Shown: positions 1-5,899 of the stretch, piece by piece | How positions within the stretch are numbered: the first letter of the stretch is position 1 | Layout of the letters: every line of letters begins with the position of its first letter | DNA from: Bacillota bacterium | GTDB taxonomy: Bacteria > Bacillota > Clostridia > Lachnospirales > CAG-274 | Assembly (NCBI GenBank): GCA_017627115.1 | Contig: JAGAHK010000400.1 | Location: 1 to 5,899 of the forward strand | Direction of reading: 5' to 3' | DNA length: 5,899 nucleotides | Program-made: the position numbers and the translations under genes | The notes under the pieces: model-generated | What the model was told of the DNA's origin: nothing | What the model saw: the letters and a program-made list of their open reading frames with translations, nothing else | The model's database searches: none

Positions 1-4
1 TATT

Positions 5-46
5 ATCATTAAAGAATTTTTAATTTTGATCATTAAGGAATTCTTA
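5..46. repeat. Pair of 18-bp direct repeats, each containing an imperfect dyad (possible operator pair)
   Basis: ATCATTAAAGAATTTTTA (5-22) and ATCATTAAGGAATTCTTA (29-46) match at 16 of 18 bases with a 24-bp period. Each contains a 13-bp dyad of the form TAARGAATTYTTA, centred on base 16 and base 40, with five of six arm pairs matching. The two differences between copies (A13 to G37, T19 to C43) lie at symmetry-related positions, so both copies keep their symmetry. This suggests a binding site for a dimeric or multimeric DNA-binding protein. ArgR is a candidate because the next gene encodes it and both copies contain GAAT followed by an AT-rich core, but the match to the known ARG box is partial and the 24-bp spacing is wider than the roughly 21 bp usual for ARG box pairs. 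The same DNA could form a weak AT-rich hairpin (12-21 with 36-45). Confidence 0.5.
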
Positions 47-54
47 TTTTTTTC

Positions 55-83
55 TTGACATAAAAAAATAATGATTTTATAAT
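55..83 (+). promoter_or_regulatory. Consensus sigma-A promoter of argR and probably the whole operon
   Basis: The -35 box TTGACA (55-60) and the -10 box TATAAT (78-83) are both perfect matches to the vegetative consensus, separated by the optimal 17 bp. Transcription would start near base 90, leaving a 5' leader of only about 17-21 nt before the argR start. That leaves no room for a leader riboswitch or attenuator, so control must act on initiation. A dyad overlaps the -10 box, and two further dyads lie just upstream of the -35 box. A promoter this strong in front of a repressor gene fits autoregulation. Confidence 0.88.
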
Positions 84-85
84 TA
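69..85. promoter_or_regulatory. Possible ArgR operator overlapping the -10 box
   Basis: TAATGATTTTATAATTA is a 17-bp imperfect dyad centred on base 77, with six of eight arm pairs matching. Read in a slightly different register, TGATT-TTAT-AATTA (72-85) agrees with 7 of 10 specified positions of the E. coli-type ARG box (TGAAT-WWWW-ATTCA). A repressor bound here would cover the -10 box. ArgR proteins often repress their own genes, so autoregulation is a reasonable inference. In DNA this AT-rich a partial palindrome could be chance. Confidence 0.3.
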
Positions 86-91
86 AAAGAT

Positions 92-102
92 AGGGTCGTG
101 AT
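92..102 (+). promoter_or_regulatory. Weak, atypical ribosome binding site of argR
   Basis: AGGGTCGTGAT matches 8 of 11 bases of the anti-Shine-Dalgarno complement AAGGAGGTGAT. The strongest pairing is GTGAT (98-102), 6 nt before the ATG. It is weaker than the sites of the three downstream genes, so the repressor may be translated less efficiently than the rest of the operon. This site and the conserved N-terminus support the ATG at 109. Confidence 0.5.
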
Positions 103-108
103 AGTTAA

Positions 109-561
109 ATGAAAATAAAAAGACAGTCCAAAATTCTTGAGCTTATACGCAGCGAAGCAATAGATACACAGGAATTGCTTGCGGAAAAGCTTGCGCAAAA
201 CGGCTTTAATGTGACACAGGCTACTATATCGAGGGATATACGCGAGCTTAAAATAACTAAAGTCAGCATGCAAAACGGCGGTTTCAGATACGCTGTCACC
301 GAGCGCGTGGGGGGAGAAACTTCAAAACGTCTTGTACGTGTGCTGAAAGAGGGAATAGTATCGGTTGATTATGCCAGTAATATTCTTGTTATCAAAACGC
401 TCCAGGGGATGGCTATGGCAGTGGCGGCTGCTGTTGATTCAATGGAGGATGACGATATAATGGGCACAATAGCGGGAGACGATACTATCTTTTGCGCTGT
501 TAAGTCGGAAGAAAAGGCGATAGCTTTTATCGACCGCTTAAAATCGGAAGTAACAATATAA
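109..561 (+). CDS. argR: Arginine repressor ArgR (AhrC family)
   Basis: A 150-residue transcriptional regulator of normal length for the ArgR/AhrC family. Such proteins form hexamers, bind L-arginine and control arginine biosynthesis and catabolism genes at ARG boxes. The N-terminal winged helix-turn-helix (about residues 1-65) carries the family signature TQATISRDIRELKI (36-49), where S41 and R42 are the conserved DNA-reading pair. The C-terminal oligomerisation and arginine-binding domain (about 75-150) contains GTIAGDDT (119-126), with D124 and D125 matching the two aspartates that bind arginine in E. coli ArgR, and D110 matching its D113. The loop between D110 and T120 is one residue shorter than in E. 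coli, as in Bacillus AhrC. M103 occupies the position that is glutamine in E. coli and B. subtilis, which might change arginine or trimer contacts. First gene of the operon, followed 15 bp later by recN, a frequent Firmicutes pairing. Family assignment is secure; targets are not visible here. Confidence 0.97.
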   Translation: MKIKRQSKILELIRSEAIDTQELLAEKLAQNGFNVTQATISRDIRELKITKVSMQNGGFRYAVTERVGGETSKRLVRVLKEGIVSVDYASNILVIKTLQGMAMAVAAAVDSMEDDDIMGTIAGDDTIFCAVKSEEKAIAFIDRLKSEVTI

Positions 562-562
562 C

Positions 563-569
563 GGGGGTG
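563..569 (+). promoter_or_regulatory. Ribosome binding site of recN
   Basis: GGGGGTG differs from the ideal GGAGGTG at one base and lies 7 nt before the recN ATG, in the 15-bp gap after the argR stop. It fixes the recN start at 577. The gap holds no promoter and no LexA-type box. Confidence 0.8.
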
Positions 570-576
570 TTAAAAT

Positions 577-2265
577 ATGCTGGAGAAACTTCATATTAAA
601 AATGTGGCAGTTATAGAGGAACTTGAAATAGATTTCAAAAAAGGCTTTAACGTGCTTACGGGTGAAACGGGCGCAGGTAAATCTATAATCATAGATTCTC
701 TTAATTTTGTCCTTGGCGAAAAAGCCGATAAAGAACTTATAAGAACAGGCGCGGAAACGGCGGAAGTAACGGCTGTGTTTTCTGTGCATGATAAGGAGAC
801 CGAAGACGGACTTGTCGATCTTGATGTCCGTATAGACGAGGAGGGCTGTATCCTTATCAACCGCAGTTTCAGCCTTGAAGGCAAATCGAGCTGCAAGGTG
901 AACGGCAGGACTTCCACTGTCGGTGTTCTTAAAAGTATCGCCGCACTGCTTGTGGATGTTCACGGTCAGCATGACAATCAATCGCTGCTTAATCCGTCAA
1001 GACATCTTGAAATGCTTGACAGGCTTTGTTATGACCGCATAGGTGAGCATCGCGAAAAGCTTGAGAACCGCTATAAGGGCTATAAAAAGACTTGTAAGGC
1101 GCTTGAGGATATAAGCGGCTCCGATGATGACAGACAAGCCAAAATTGATATGTATAATTTCCAGATAGAAGAGATAGACAATGCAAAGCTCCAGATAGGT
1201 GAAGAAGAAAGACTGAACGAACAGCGCATTATGGCAGGCAACAGTGCAAAAATAAGGCGCAGTACAAGCGAAGCGCTTGATCTTCTTTCAAGAAACCAAA
1301 GCGGAAATGCCGATGACTGCATTTCTGGTGCAATAAAAAATATATCCGTCCTTGCAGAAGTCGATGCAGCTAAAGAGGAAATGCTCGATACATTGGAAAA
1401 CATCTCTGCTCAGCTTAGTGATATTATATCTTCTCTTCGCAGCTATGAGGATACACTTGACGGTGAACCTGCCAATATTGATGAAATAGAGAGCCGACTT
1501 GATGTTATATACAACCTTAAAAAGAAATACGGCAAGACGATTGACGAGATACTCAAATACGCAAAGGATACGCGCGAGAAGCTGGAATTTATGAAAAACA
1601 GCGAAGATATGATAATGGAATACAATATGCGCAAGGAAGCCGATGAGCGTGTTATGCGCCGTATAGCTGCCGAAATAAGCGAGATACGTAAGGAAGTTGC
1701 AGGCGGCGTTGCTGAAAAGGTCGAGAAGATACTTGAAGAATTGGGCATGATAAATGCAATATTCAAGATAAGTGTTACCGATAAAGAAACGGTTGATGCG
1801 ACGGGCACGGATTTTGTTGAATTCCTTTGTGCACCAAACGTCGGCGAAGATGTAAAATCGTTGAGCAAAATAGCATCGGGCGGTGAAATGAGCCGTGTTA
1901 TGCTTGCTCTTAAAGTTGTTCTTGCGGAAGTGGATAATATAGAAACTTTCATATTTGATGAGATAGATACTGGTATCAGCGGCAGAACCGCACAGAGAGT
2001 TGCGCATAAGATAGCAAAGATAGCCGAATATCATCAGATACTTTGTATAACTCACCTTCCGCAGATAGCAGCAATGGCTGATACACATTTCGTTATATCG
2101 AAAAAGACTGAAGGTGACAGGACTGTTGTAGATGTAAAAGAGCTTAAGGAATCCGATATCAAGGAAGAACTTGCAAGGCTTATCGGTGGCGCGGAAATAA
2201 CCGAAACCACCCTTGCGGCAGCCGAAGATATGAGGATCCAGGCAAATAAATCAAAGCAAAAATAA
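577..2265 (+). CDS. recN: DNA repair protein RecN (SMC-like ATPase)
   Basis: A 562-residue cytoplasmic ATPase, close to the usual RecN length (about 550-575). RecN acts early in double-strand-break repair with RecA, holding or bridging DNA ends in an SMC-like manner. The N-terminal ATPase half has Walker A GETGAGKS (29-36, K35 and S36 binding nucleotide) and the RecN-specific VDVHGQHDNQSLL (126-138). The middle (about 155-380) is rich in charged heptad-like helix and should form the short coiled coil. The C-terminal half has the ABC signature SGGEMSR (434-440), Walker B FIFDEIDTGISG (458-469, catalytic E462) and the switch histidine in ITHLPQ (H493). All ATPase motifs are intact, so the protein should be active. 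It is translated from ATG 577 behind a good ribosome binding site, and its stop codon overlaps the site of the next gene. No LexA operator is seen nearby, so SOS control, common for recN elsewhere, is not supported in this window. Confidence 0.97.
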   Translation: MLEKLHIKNVAVIEELEIDFKKGFNVLTGETGAGKSIIIDSLNFVLGEKADKELIRTGAETAEVTAVFSVHDKETEDGLVDLDVRIDEEGCILINRSFSLEGKSSCKVNGRTSTVGVLKSIAALLVDVHGQHDNQSLLNPSRHLEMLDRLCYDRIGEHREKLENRYKGYKKTCKALEDISGSDDDRQAKIDMYNFQIEEIDNAKLQIGEEERLNEQRIMAGNSAKIRRSTSEALDLLSRNQSGNADDCISGAIKNISVLAEVDAAKEEMLDTLENISAQLSDIISSLRSYEDTLDGEPANIDEIESRLDVIYNLKKKYGKTIDEILKYAKDTREKLEFMKNSEDMIMEYNMRKEADERVMRRIAAEISEIRKEVAGGVAEKVEKILEELGMINAIFKISVTDKETVDATGTDFVEFLCAPNVGEDVKSLSKIASGGEMSRVMLALKVVLAEVDNIETFIFDEIDTGISGRTAQRVAHKIAKIAEYHQILCITHLPQIAAMADTHFVISKKTEGDRTVVDVKELKESDIKEELARLIGGAEITETTLAAAEDMRIQANKSKQK

Positions 2266-2270
2266 AGGAG
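2264..2270 (+). promoter_or_regulatory. Ribosome binding site of the lipoprotein gene, overlapping the recN stop
   Basis: AAAGGAG begins inside the recN TAA stop (2263-2265) and sits 7 nt before the ATG at 2278. The overlap implies that ribosomes finishing recN are positioned at the next start, so translation of the two genes may be coupled. Confidence 0.85.
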
Positions 2271-2277
2271 AAACAAA

Positions 2278-3360
2278 ATGAAAAGAAAATTAGCGATCAT
2301 CTTTTTGGCAGGCTGTATAGCAGCAGGTGCTTTTTCGGGATGCAGCAAAAACAATGCTCCCGTGGCAGATGCTTCACAGAATACCGACCTTGCCGATAAA
2401 GTAACGGACGAAAACAGCGTTGAGGACTCGGGCAATGCTTATTCCTCCTGCCTTAAAGCAATAGATGCGATCGAGGATGCGAAAAGCGCAACGATAGATT
2501 CCGAACTTATATTCACAATGACATATGAGGGCGAGACCAGGTCTATGAAGCAGCATTTTAACCTTAAAAGGGAAAACACCGATGACAGCAAGCGCCTTGA
2601 ATATGATCTGAAGGCTACTTCAACAGTCGAAAAAGGTGAAAATGCCGAAACAGATGGTGATGCGGATAAAGCGGAGAATACAGAAAACGAAACGAATGGC
2701 TACTTCTCCGATGGTACATTATATCAGGAAATACCTCAAAACAGTGATGTGGACTCCGATAATAAAGAACCTATCTATCTTAAAGCCGAAGCAGAGTATG
2801 ACGAGGTAAAGGCTTATGTTCTTTCAATGGCTAACTATGTGGCTGATGATATTACGGAAGAGCATGTAAAAACTGCTGCTATGGAAGAAAAAAACGGCGG
2901 CACACAGTACATCTATATTCTTGATGATGAAAAGATGGTAAGTTATATGGAAGACTTTATGTCATATTACATGGGTCTTGCGCTTTCGGAAAACGAGACT
3001 GTTGAGATCAACTATGCCAATATCAGTGCTAACCTCGATCCCTCGGGCAATCTTACCGATTACACATTCAGTCTTGATACAGTTATCAAAACAGATGAAG
3101 GTGATATTCCTTTCTCTTATAATATTGCAAGTAAATTCAGCAACATCGACAGCACATCCGTTAAGGAAAGATCCGAGGATGAACTGTCTAAATATATAAC
3201 CGAGGACGAGTATATGGCACAGCAGTCGGGCGGTGTTGAATCGGGCACGGCAGACGGAAGCGAGCCTACAGGACAGAAACTTTCTCCCGAGGAAATGGAA
3301 GAAATGGGACTTGACCCCGAGTTATATGATGCAGAAATAATAACAGAAGCAGCTAAATAA
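2278..3360 (+). CDS. Acidic secreted lipoprotein of unknown function
   Basis: I do not recognise a named gene here. The 360-residue product starts with a lipoprotein signal peptide: positive MKRK, a hydrophobic stretch (5-20) and the lipobox FSGC with C22 as the lipid-modified residue. It should be anchored on the outer face of the membrane. Phe at -3 is slightly unusual but tolerated. The mature protein is rich in Asp, Glu, Asn and Ser. After a helical stretch (about 54-68), alternating polar/hydrophobic segments (SELIFTMTYEG near 72-82, GYFSDGTLYQ at 141-150, ISANLDPSGNLTDYTFSLDTVIK near 249-271) suggest a beta-rich fold like the LolA/LppX or DUF6612 lipoproteins. This is an inference from pattern only. 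An Asp/Glu/Asn-rich low-complexity segment (117-140) looks like an exposed loop, and the C-terminal tail (about 314-360) is Gly/Ser- then Glu-rich. The gene lies 12 bp after recN and 24 bp before leuS in the same orientation, so it is probably co-transcribed, but this does not reveal its role. Confidence 0.85.
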   Translation: MKRKLAIIFLAGCIAAGAFSGCSKNNAPVADASQNTDLADKVTDENSVEDSGNAYSSCLKAIDAIEDAKSATIDSELIFTMTYEGETRSMKQHFNLKRENTDDSKRLEYDLKATSTVEKGENAETDGDADKAENTENETNGYFSDGTLYQEIPQNSDVDSDNKEPIYLKAEAEYDEVKAYVLSMANYVADDITEEHVKTAAMEEKNGGTQYIYILDDEKMVSYMEDFMSYYMGLALSENETVEINYANISANLDPSGNLTDYTFSLDTVIKTDEGDIPFSYNIASKFSNIDSTSVKERSEDELSKYITEDEYMAQQSGGVESGTADGSEPTGQKLSPEEMEEMGLDPELYDAEIITEAAK

Positions 3361-3374
3361 TGCTTCTTTAATAT

Positions 3375-3380
3375 GGAGGT
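3375..3380 (+). promoter_or_regulatory. Ribosome binding site that decides the leuS start
   Basis: GGAGGT is a full Shine-Dalgarno match lying 4 nt before the ATG at 3385. An in-frame ATG at 3373 overlaps this site and has no site of its own upstream, so translation should begin at 3385, giving MSTRYNFKEIEKKW, the usual LeuRS N-terminus. Confidence 0.88.
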
Positions 3381-3384
3381 AAAA

Positions 3385-5811
3385 ATGAGTACACGTTATA
3401 ATTTTAAGGAGATCGAAAAAAAATGGCGTGACATATGGGAAAAGGAACCCGTAAATCCGACAAATACCAACAAGCCGAAGTATTACTGTCTGGATATGTT
3501 CCCTTATCCGTCAGGCAACGGTCTTCACGTTGGTCACTGGAGAGGATATGTCCTTTCTGATGTTGTAAGCCGCTACAAAATTCTTCACGGATATGAGATA
3601 CTTCATCCCATGGGTTGGGATGCTTTCGGCCTTCCCGCGGAGAATTATGCTATCAAGACAGGTACGCATCCTGCCGAGACAACCAAAAAAAGCATTGAAA
3701 ACATCAAACGTCAGGTGAAGGAAATAAGCGCTGTTTATGATTGGGACAGAGAGGTCAACACCACCGATCCCAAATACTATAAATGGACACAGTGGATATT
3801 TGTACAGATGTTCAAGCATGGTCTTGCATATGAAAAGGAGATGCCGCTCAACTGGTGTCCCAGCTGTAAGTGCGTACTTGCAAACGAGGAAGCGACAAAC
3901 GGCGTCTGCGACCGCTGCGGTTCACAGGTGACAAAGAAAAATCTGCGTCAGTGGATGCTTGGTATAACAAAATATGCAGAGCGTCTGCTCAATGACCTTC
4001 AGGATCTTGACTGGCCCGAAAAGGTAAAAAAGATGCAGACAGATTGGATAGGCAAAAGTTACGGTGCCGAAGTTGATTTCAAGATCAAGGACAGCGATGA
4101 GAAAATAACCGTATATACCACACGTCCCGATACTCTTTACGGTGCAACATTTATGGTGCTTGCTCCCGAGCATGAGATCATAAAGAAGATAACAACACCC
4201 GAGCAGAAAGATGCTGTGGAAAAATATGTCTATGCCGCGAGCACAAAGAGCAATGTCTCACGTATGACAGATAAGGACAAAACGGGCGTATTCACAGGCG
4301 CATATGGTATAAACCCGCTTAACGGCGCACTTGTGCCGATATGGATATCGGATTACGTACTTGCCGATTACGGTACGGGTGCAATTATGTGTGTTCCCGC
4401 ACATGACGACCGTGACTTTGAATTTGCAAAGAAGTTTGACCTTCCTATCATCCAGGTAATAAGCAAGGACGGCAAGGAAGAAGAGCTTACACAGGCATAT
4501 ACCGAAGCAGGTATAATGATAAATTCGGGCGAACTCAATGGTATGAACAGTGAGGAAGCCAAGAAAAAGATGCCCGAATATGTTGAAGAGAAAGGTTTTG
4601 GCAAAAAGACAGTAAACTACAAGCTGCGTGACTGGGTATTCTCGCGTCAGCGCTACTGGGGTGAGCCTATTCCGCTTGTTCACTGTGAAAAATGCGGTAT
4701 AGTTCCCGTGCCCGAAGATCAGCTTCCCGTTGAACTTCCCAATGTTGAGAGTTATCAGCCTACAGAAACGGGCGAATCTCCGCTTGCTTCCATTGATGAA
4801 TGGGTAAATACCACTTGTCCTTGCTGCGGCGGTCCCGCAAAGCGCGAGACTAATACAATGCCTCAGTGGGCAGGTTCATCATGGTATTTCCTGCGCTACT
4901 GCGACAACCATAATGATAACGAGCTTGCTTCAAAAGAGGCACTTAAAAAGTGGCTTCCCGTTGACCTTTATGTCGGCGGTATAGAGCATGCCGTGCTTCA
5001 CCTGCTTTATGCGCGTTTCTATACAAAATTCCTTTATGATATAGGTGCAGTTGAGTTTGAAGAACCTTTCAAGAGACTGTTCAACCAGGGTATGATATGC
5101 AAAAAGAGTGAATATGACGGCAAGCTTTACAAAATGAGCAAGAGTATGGGCAATGTTGTATCTCCCGATGAAATGGTAGATAAATACGGCTGTGACTCTT
5201 TGAGAATGTATGAACTTTTTATCGGTCCTCCCGAACTTGACAGCGAGTGGGATGACAGCGGTATAGACGGTGTGTTCCGCTATCTTAACAAGATATGGAA
5301 ATTTGTTGACGATAATAAGGACTGCACTATACCCGCAACAAAAGAACTTGAACAGATACGTCATAAGATGGTTTACGAAATAACAAACCGTCTTGAAGCG
5401 CTTACAATGAATACTGTTGTTTCGGGCTTTATGGAATATACCAATAGGCTTATGGCAGCAGCAAAGGAAGCAGGCGGTGTTGACAAGGAGTCTCTTGAAA
5501 CCGTATGTATCCTTCTTGCACCTTTTGCTCCGCATATTGCAGAGGAAATGTGGCAGGCACTCGGAGGAAAAGAAAGTGTATTCAGACAGCAGTGGCCGTC
5601 ATATGATGAATCAAAGATGAAAGAGGATACGGTCGAGATAGCAGTGCAGATAAACGGCAAAGTTAAAGCAACTATAAGTGTTGCTGCGGATGCTGCGAAA
5701 GATGATGTTATTTCCGCTGCGAAAGAAGCACTCGGTTCAAAACTTTCGGGAACGATAGTTAAAGAAATATATGTACCGGGCAGAATAGTAAATATCGTGG
5801 CCAAAAATTAA
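3385..5811 (+). CDS. leuS: Leucyl-tRNA synthetase (leucine--tRNA ligase), class I
   Basis: An 808-residue cytoplasmic enzyme that charges tRNA-Leu with leucine using ATP; length is close to the B. subtilis enzyme (about 804). The Rossmann catalytic core has the HIGH-type motif HVGH (48-51) and the KMSKS loop (583-587). Cysteines C158, C161, C175 and C178 form a likely zinc knuckle. The CP1 editing domain, which hydrolyses mischarged tRNA-Leu, is intact: TTRPDT (245-250, T250 matching E. coli T252) and PAHDDRD (338-344, D341 matching E. coli D345). Next come LRDWVFSRQRYWG (414-426), a second cysteine set (C434, C437, C478, C481) that may bind another zinc, the Firmicutes-type MPQWAGSSWYF (492-502) and GGIEHAVLHLLYAR (531-544). 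The anticodon-binding helical domain includes LAPFAPHIAEEMW (711-723), and the small C-terminal domain starts near VEIAVQINGKVKA (750-762). No T-box leader precedes the gene. Last gene of the visible operon. Confidence 0.98.
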   Translation: MSTRYNFKEIEKKWRDIWEKEPVNPTNTNKPKYYCLDMFPYPSGNGLHVGHWRGYVLSDVVSRYKILHGYEILHPMGWDAFGLPAENYAIKTGTHPAETTKKSIENIKRQVKEISAVYDWDREVNTTDPKYYKWTQWIFVQMFKHGLAYEKEMPLNWCPSCKCVLANEEATNGVCDRCGSQVTKKNLRQWMLGITKYAERLLNDLQDLDWPEKVKKMQTDWIGKSYGAEVDFKIKDSDEKITVYTTRPDTLYGATFMVLAPEHEIIKKITTPEQKDAVEKYVYAASTKSNVSRMTDKDKTGVFTGAYGINPLNGALVPIWISDYVLADYGTGAIMCVPAHDDRDFEFAKKFDLPIIQVISKDGKEEELTQAYTEAGIMINSGELNGMNSEEAKKKMPEYVEEKGFGKKTVNYKLRDWVFSRQRYWGEPIPLVHCEKCGIVPVPEDQLPVELPNVESYQPTETGESPLASIDEWVNTTCPCCGGPAKRETNTMPQWAGSSWYFLRYCDNHNDNELASKEALKKWLPVDLYVGGIEHAVLHLLYARFYTKFLYDIGAVEFEEPFKRLFNQGMICKKSEYDGKLYKMSKSMGNVVSPDEMVDKYGCDSLRMYELFIGPPELDSEWDDSGIDGVFRYLNKIWKFVDDNKDCTIPATKELEQIRHKMVYEITNRLEALTMNTVVSGFMEYTNRLMAAAKEAGGVDKESLETVCILLAPFAPHIAEEMWQALGGKESVFRQQWPSYDESKMKEDTVEIAVQINGKVKATISVAADAAKDDVISAAKEALGSKLSGTIVKEIYVPGRIVNIVAKN

Positions 5812-5899
5812 TAAAATGTAAATTTTGTGTAAATTTTTTGTGAACTACCGCGATTATTTTAAGTTTTAGGCATTTTTTTCAAAATTTTTATAAAAAAAA
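5812..5899. other. AT-rich non-coding tail after leuS with a tandem 10-bp repeat
   Basis: TGTAAATTTT occurs at 5817-5826 and again at 5828-5837, a period of 11 bp or about one helical turn. The rest is very AT-rich, with a T7 run (5873-5879) and an A8 run (5892-5899). No GC-containing stem followed by a T run is visible, so I cannot place the terminator of the leuS transcript. No open frame or convincing promoter for a next gene is visible before the window ends. Confidence 0.5.

Larger units (their letters stand above)
55..5811 (+). other. Predicted operon argR-recN-lipoprotein-leuS
   Basis: Four genes on one strand are separated by 15, 12 and 24 bp, each gap occupied mainly by a ribosome binding site. 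The only strong promoter seen is the consensus one before argR, and no terminator hairpin lies between genes. The simplest reading is one transcript. A weaker internal promoter inside recN or the lipoprotein gene cannot be excluded by eye, and would make sense for an essential gene such as leuS. Confidence 0.65.

Noticed and set aside
12..53. Possible intrinsic terminator of a gene to the left: AAGAATT (12-18) pairs with AATTCTT (39-45), followed by a T-rich run at 47-53.
   Set aside because: The stem has only one G-C pair, two G-U pairs and a 14-nt loop, so it would be weak. The symmetric dyads explain the same bases better. It cannot be excluded without the sequence to the left.
1016..1044. 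TTGACA inside recN as an internal promoter.
   Set aside because: At 17 bp spacing the -10 position reads ATAGGT, a poor match, and the bases encode a conserved RecN region. It looks like chance.
1288..2088. A long open frame of 266 codons on the reverse strand inside recN, and similar antisense frames under the other genes.
   Set aside because: All four forward genes are full-length members of real families or have a clear signal peptide and ribosome binding site. The antisense products are Cys/Phe/Tyr- or Ser-rich shadows without recognisable domains.
3373..3384. Upstream in-frame ATG giving a LeuRS with four extra residues (MEVK).
   Set aside because: The codons at 3373-3384 contain the GGAGGT ribosome binding site of the ATG at 3385. 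No site precedes 3373, and the usual LeuRS N-terminus begins at the second ATG.
3416..3423. Run of eight A bases near the start of leuS, a possible polymerase slippage or frameshift site.
   Set aside because: It simply encodes the conserved Glu-Lys-Lys of the EIEKKW segment common to LeuRS, and the frame continues intact to the stop.
5842..5855. GAAC after leuS as half of a LexA box (GAAC-N4-GTTC).
   Set aside because: The second half reads GCGA instead of GTTC, so no LexA-type symmetry is present.
5873..5899. T7 and A8 runs at the right edge as a terminator hairpin.
   Set aside because: The stem would be purely A-T with a 12-nt loop and no T run after it on the plus strand within the window, so it is not a credible intrinsic terminator.

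Overview
The window looks like ordinary chromosome of a low-to-moderate GC Firmicute, most likely a clostridial gut anaerobe of the Ruminococcus/Oscillospiraceae kind. This is inferred from the AhrC-like ArgR, the argR-recN gene pair (a common Firmicutes arrangement), a Firmicutes-type LeuRS (RETNTMPQWAGSSWYF region), strong Shine-Dalgarno sites and AT-rich intergenic DNA. The genus is a guess from recognition and cannot be proved here.

Layout: bases 1-108 are an AT-rich control region. They hold two 24-bp-spaced copies of a dyad, then a perfect consensus sigma-A promoter (TTGACA, 17 bp, TATAAT) with a weaker dyad over its -10 box. Four co-directional genes follow: argR (109-561), recN (577-2265), an unrecognised acidic lipoprotein (2278-3360) and leuS (3385-5811). 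The gaps are 15, 12 and 24 bp, each filled by a ribosome binding site, so a single transcription unit is the simplest reading. Bases 5812-5899 are AT-rich non-coding DNA with a short tandem repeat and no convincing terminator.

Functionally the genes are mixed: arginine-sensing repression, double-strand-break repair, an envelope lipoprotein and leucyl-tRNA charging. The link seems to be shared transcription rather than one pathway. If the operator-like sites bind ArgR, arginine status could affect transcription of recN, the lipoprotein and leuS.

I found no mobile element, CRISPR array, RNA gene or defence system. The parts most worth a second look are the symmetric upstream dyads, the absence of a T-box leader at leuS, and the unassigned lipoprotein between two housekeeping genes.
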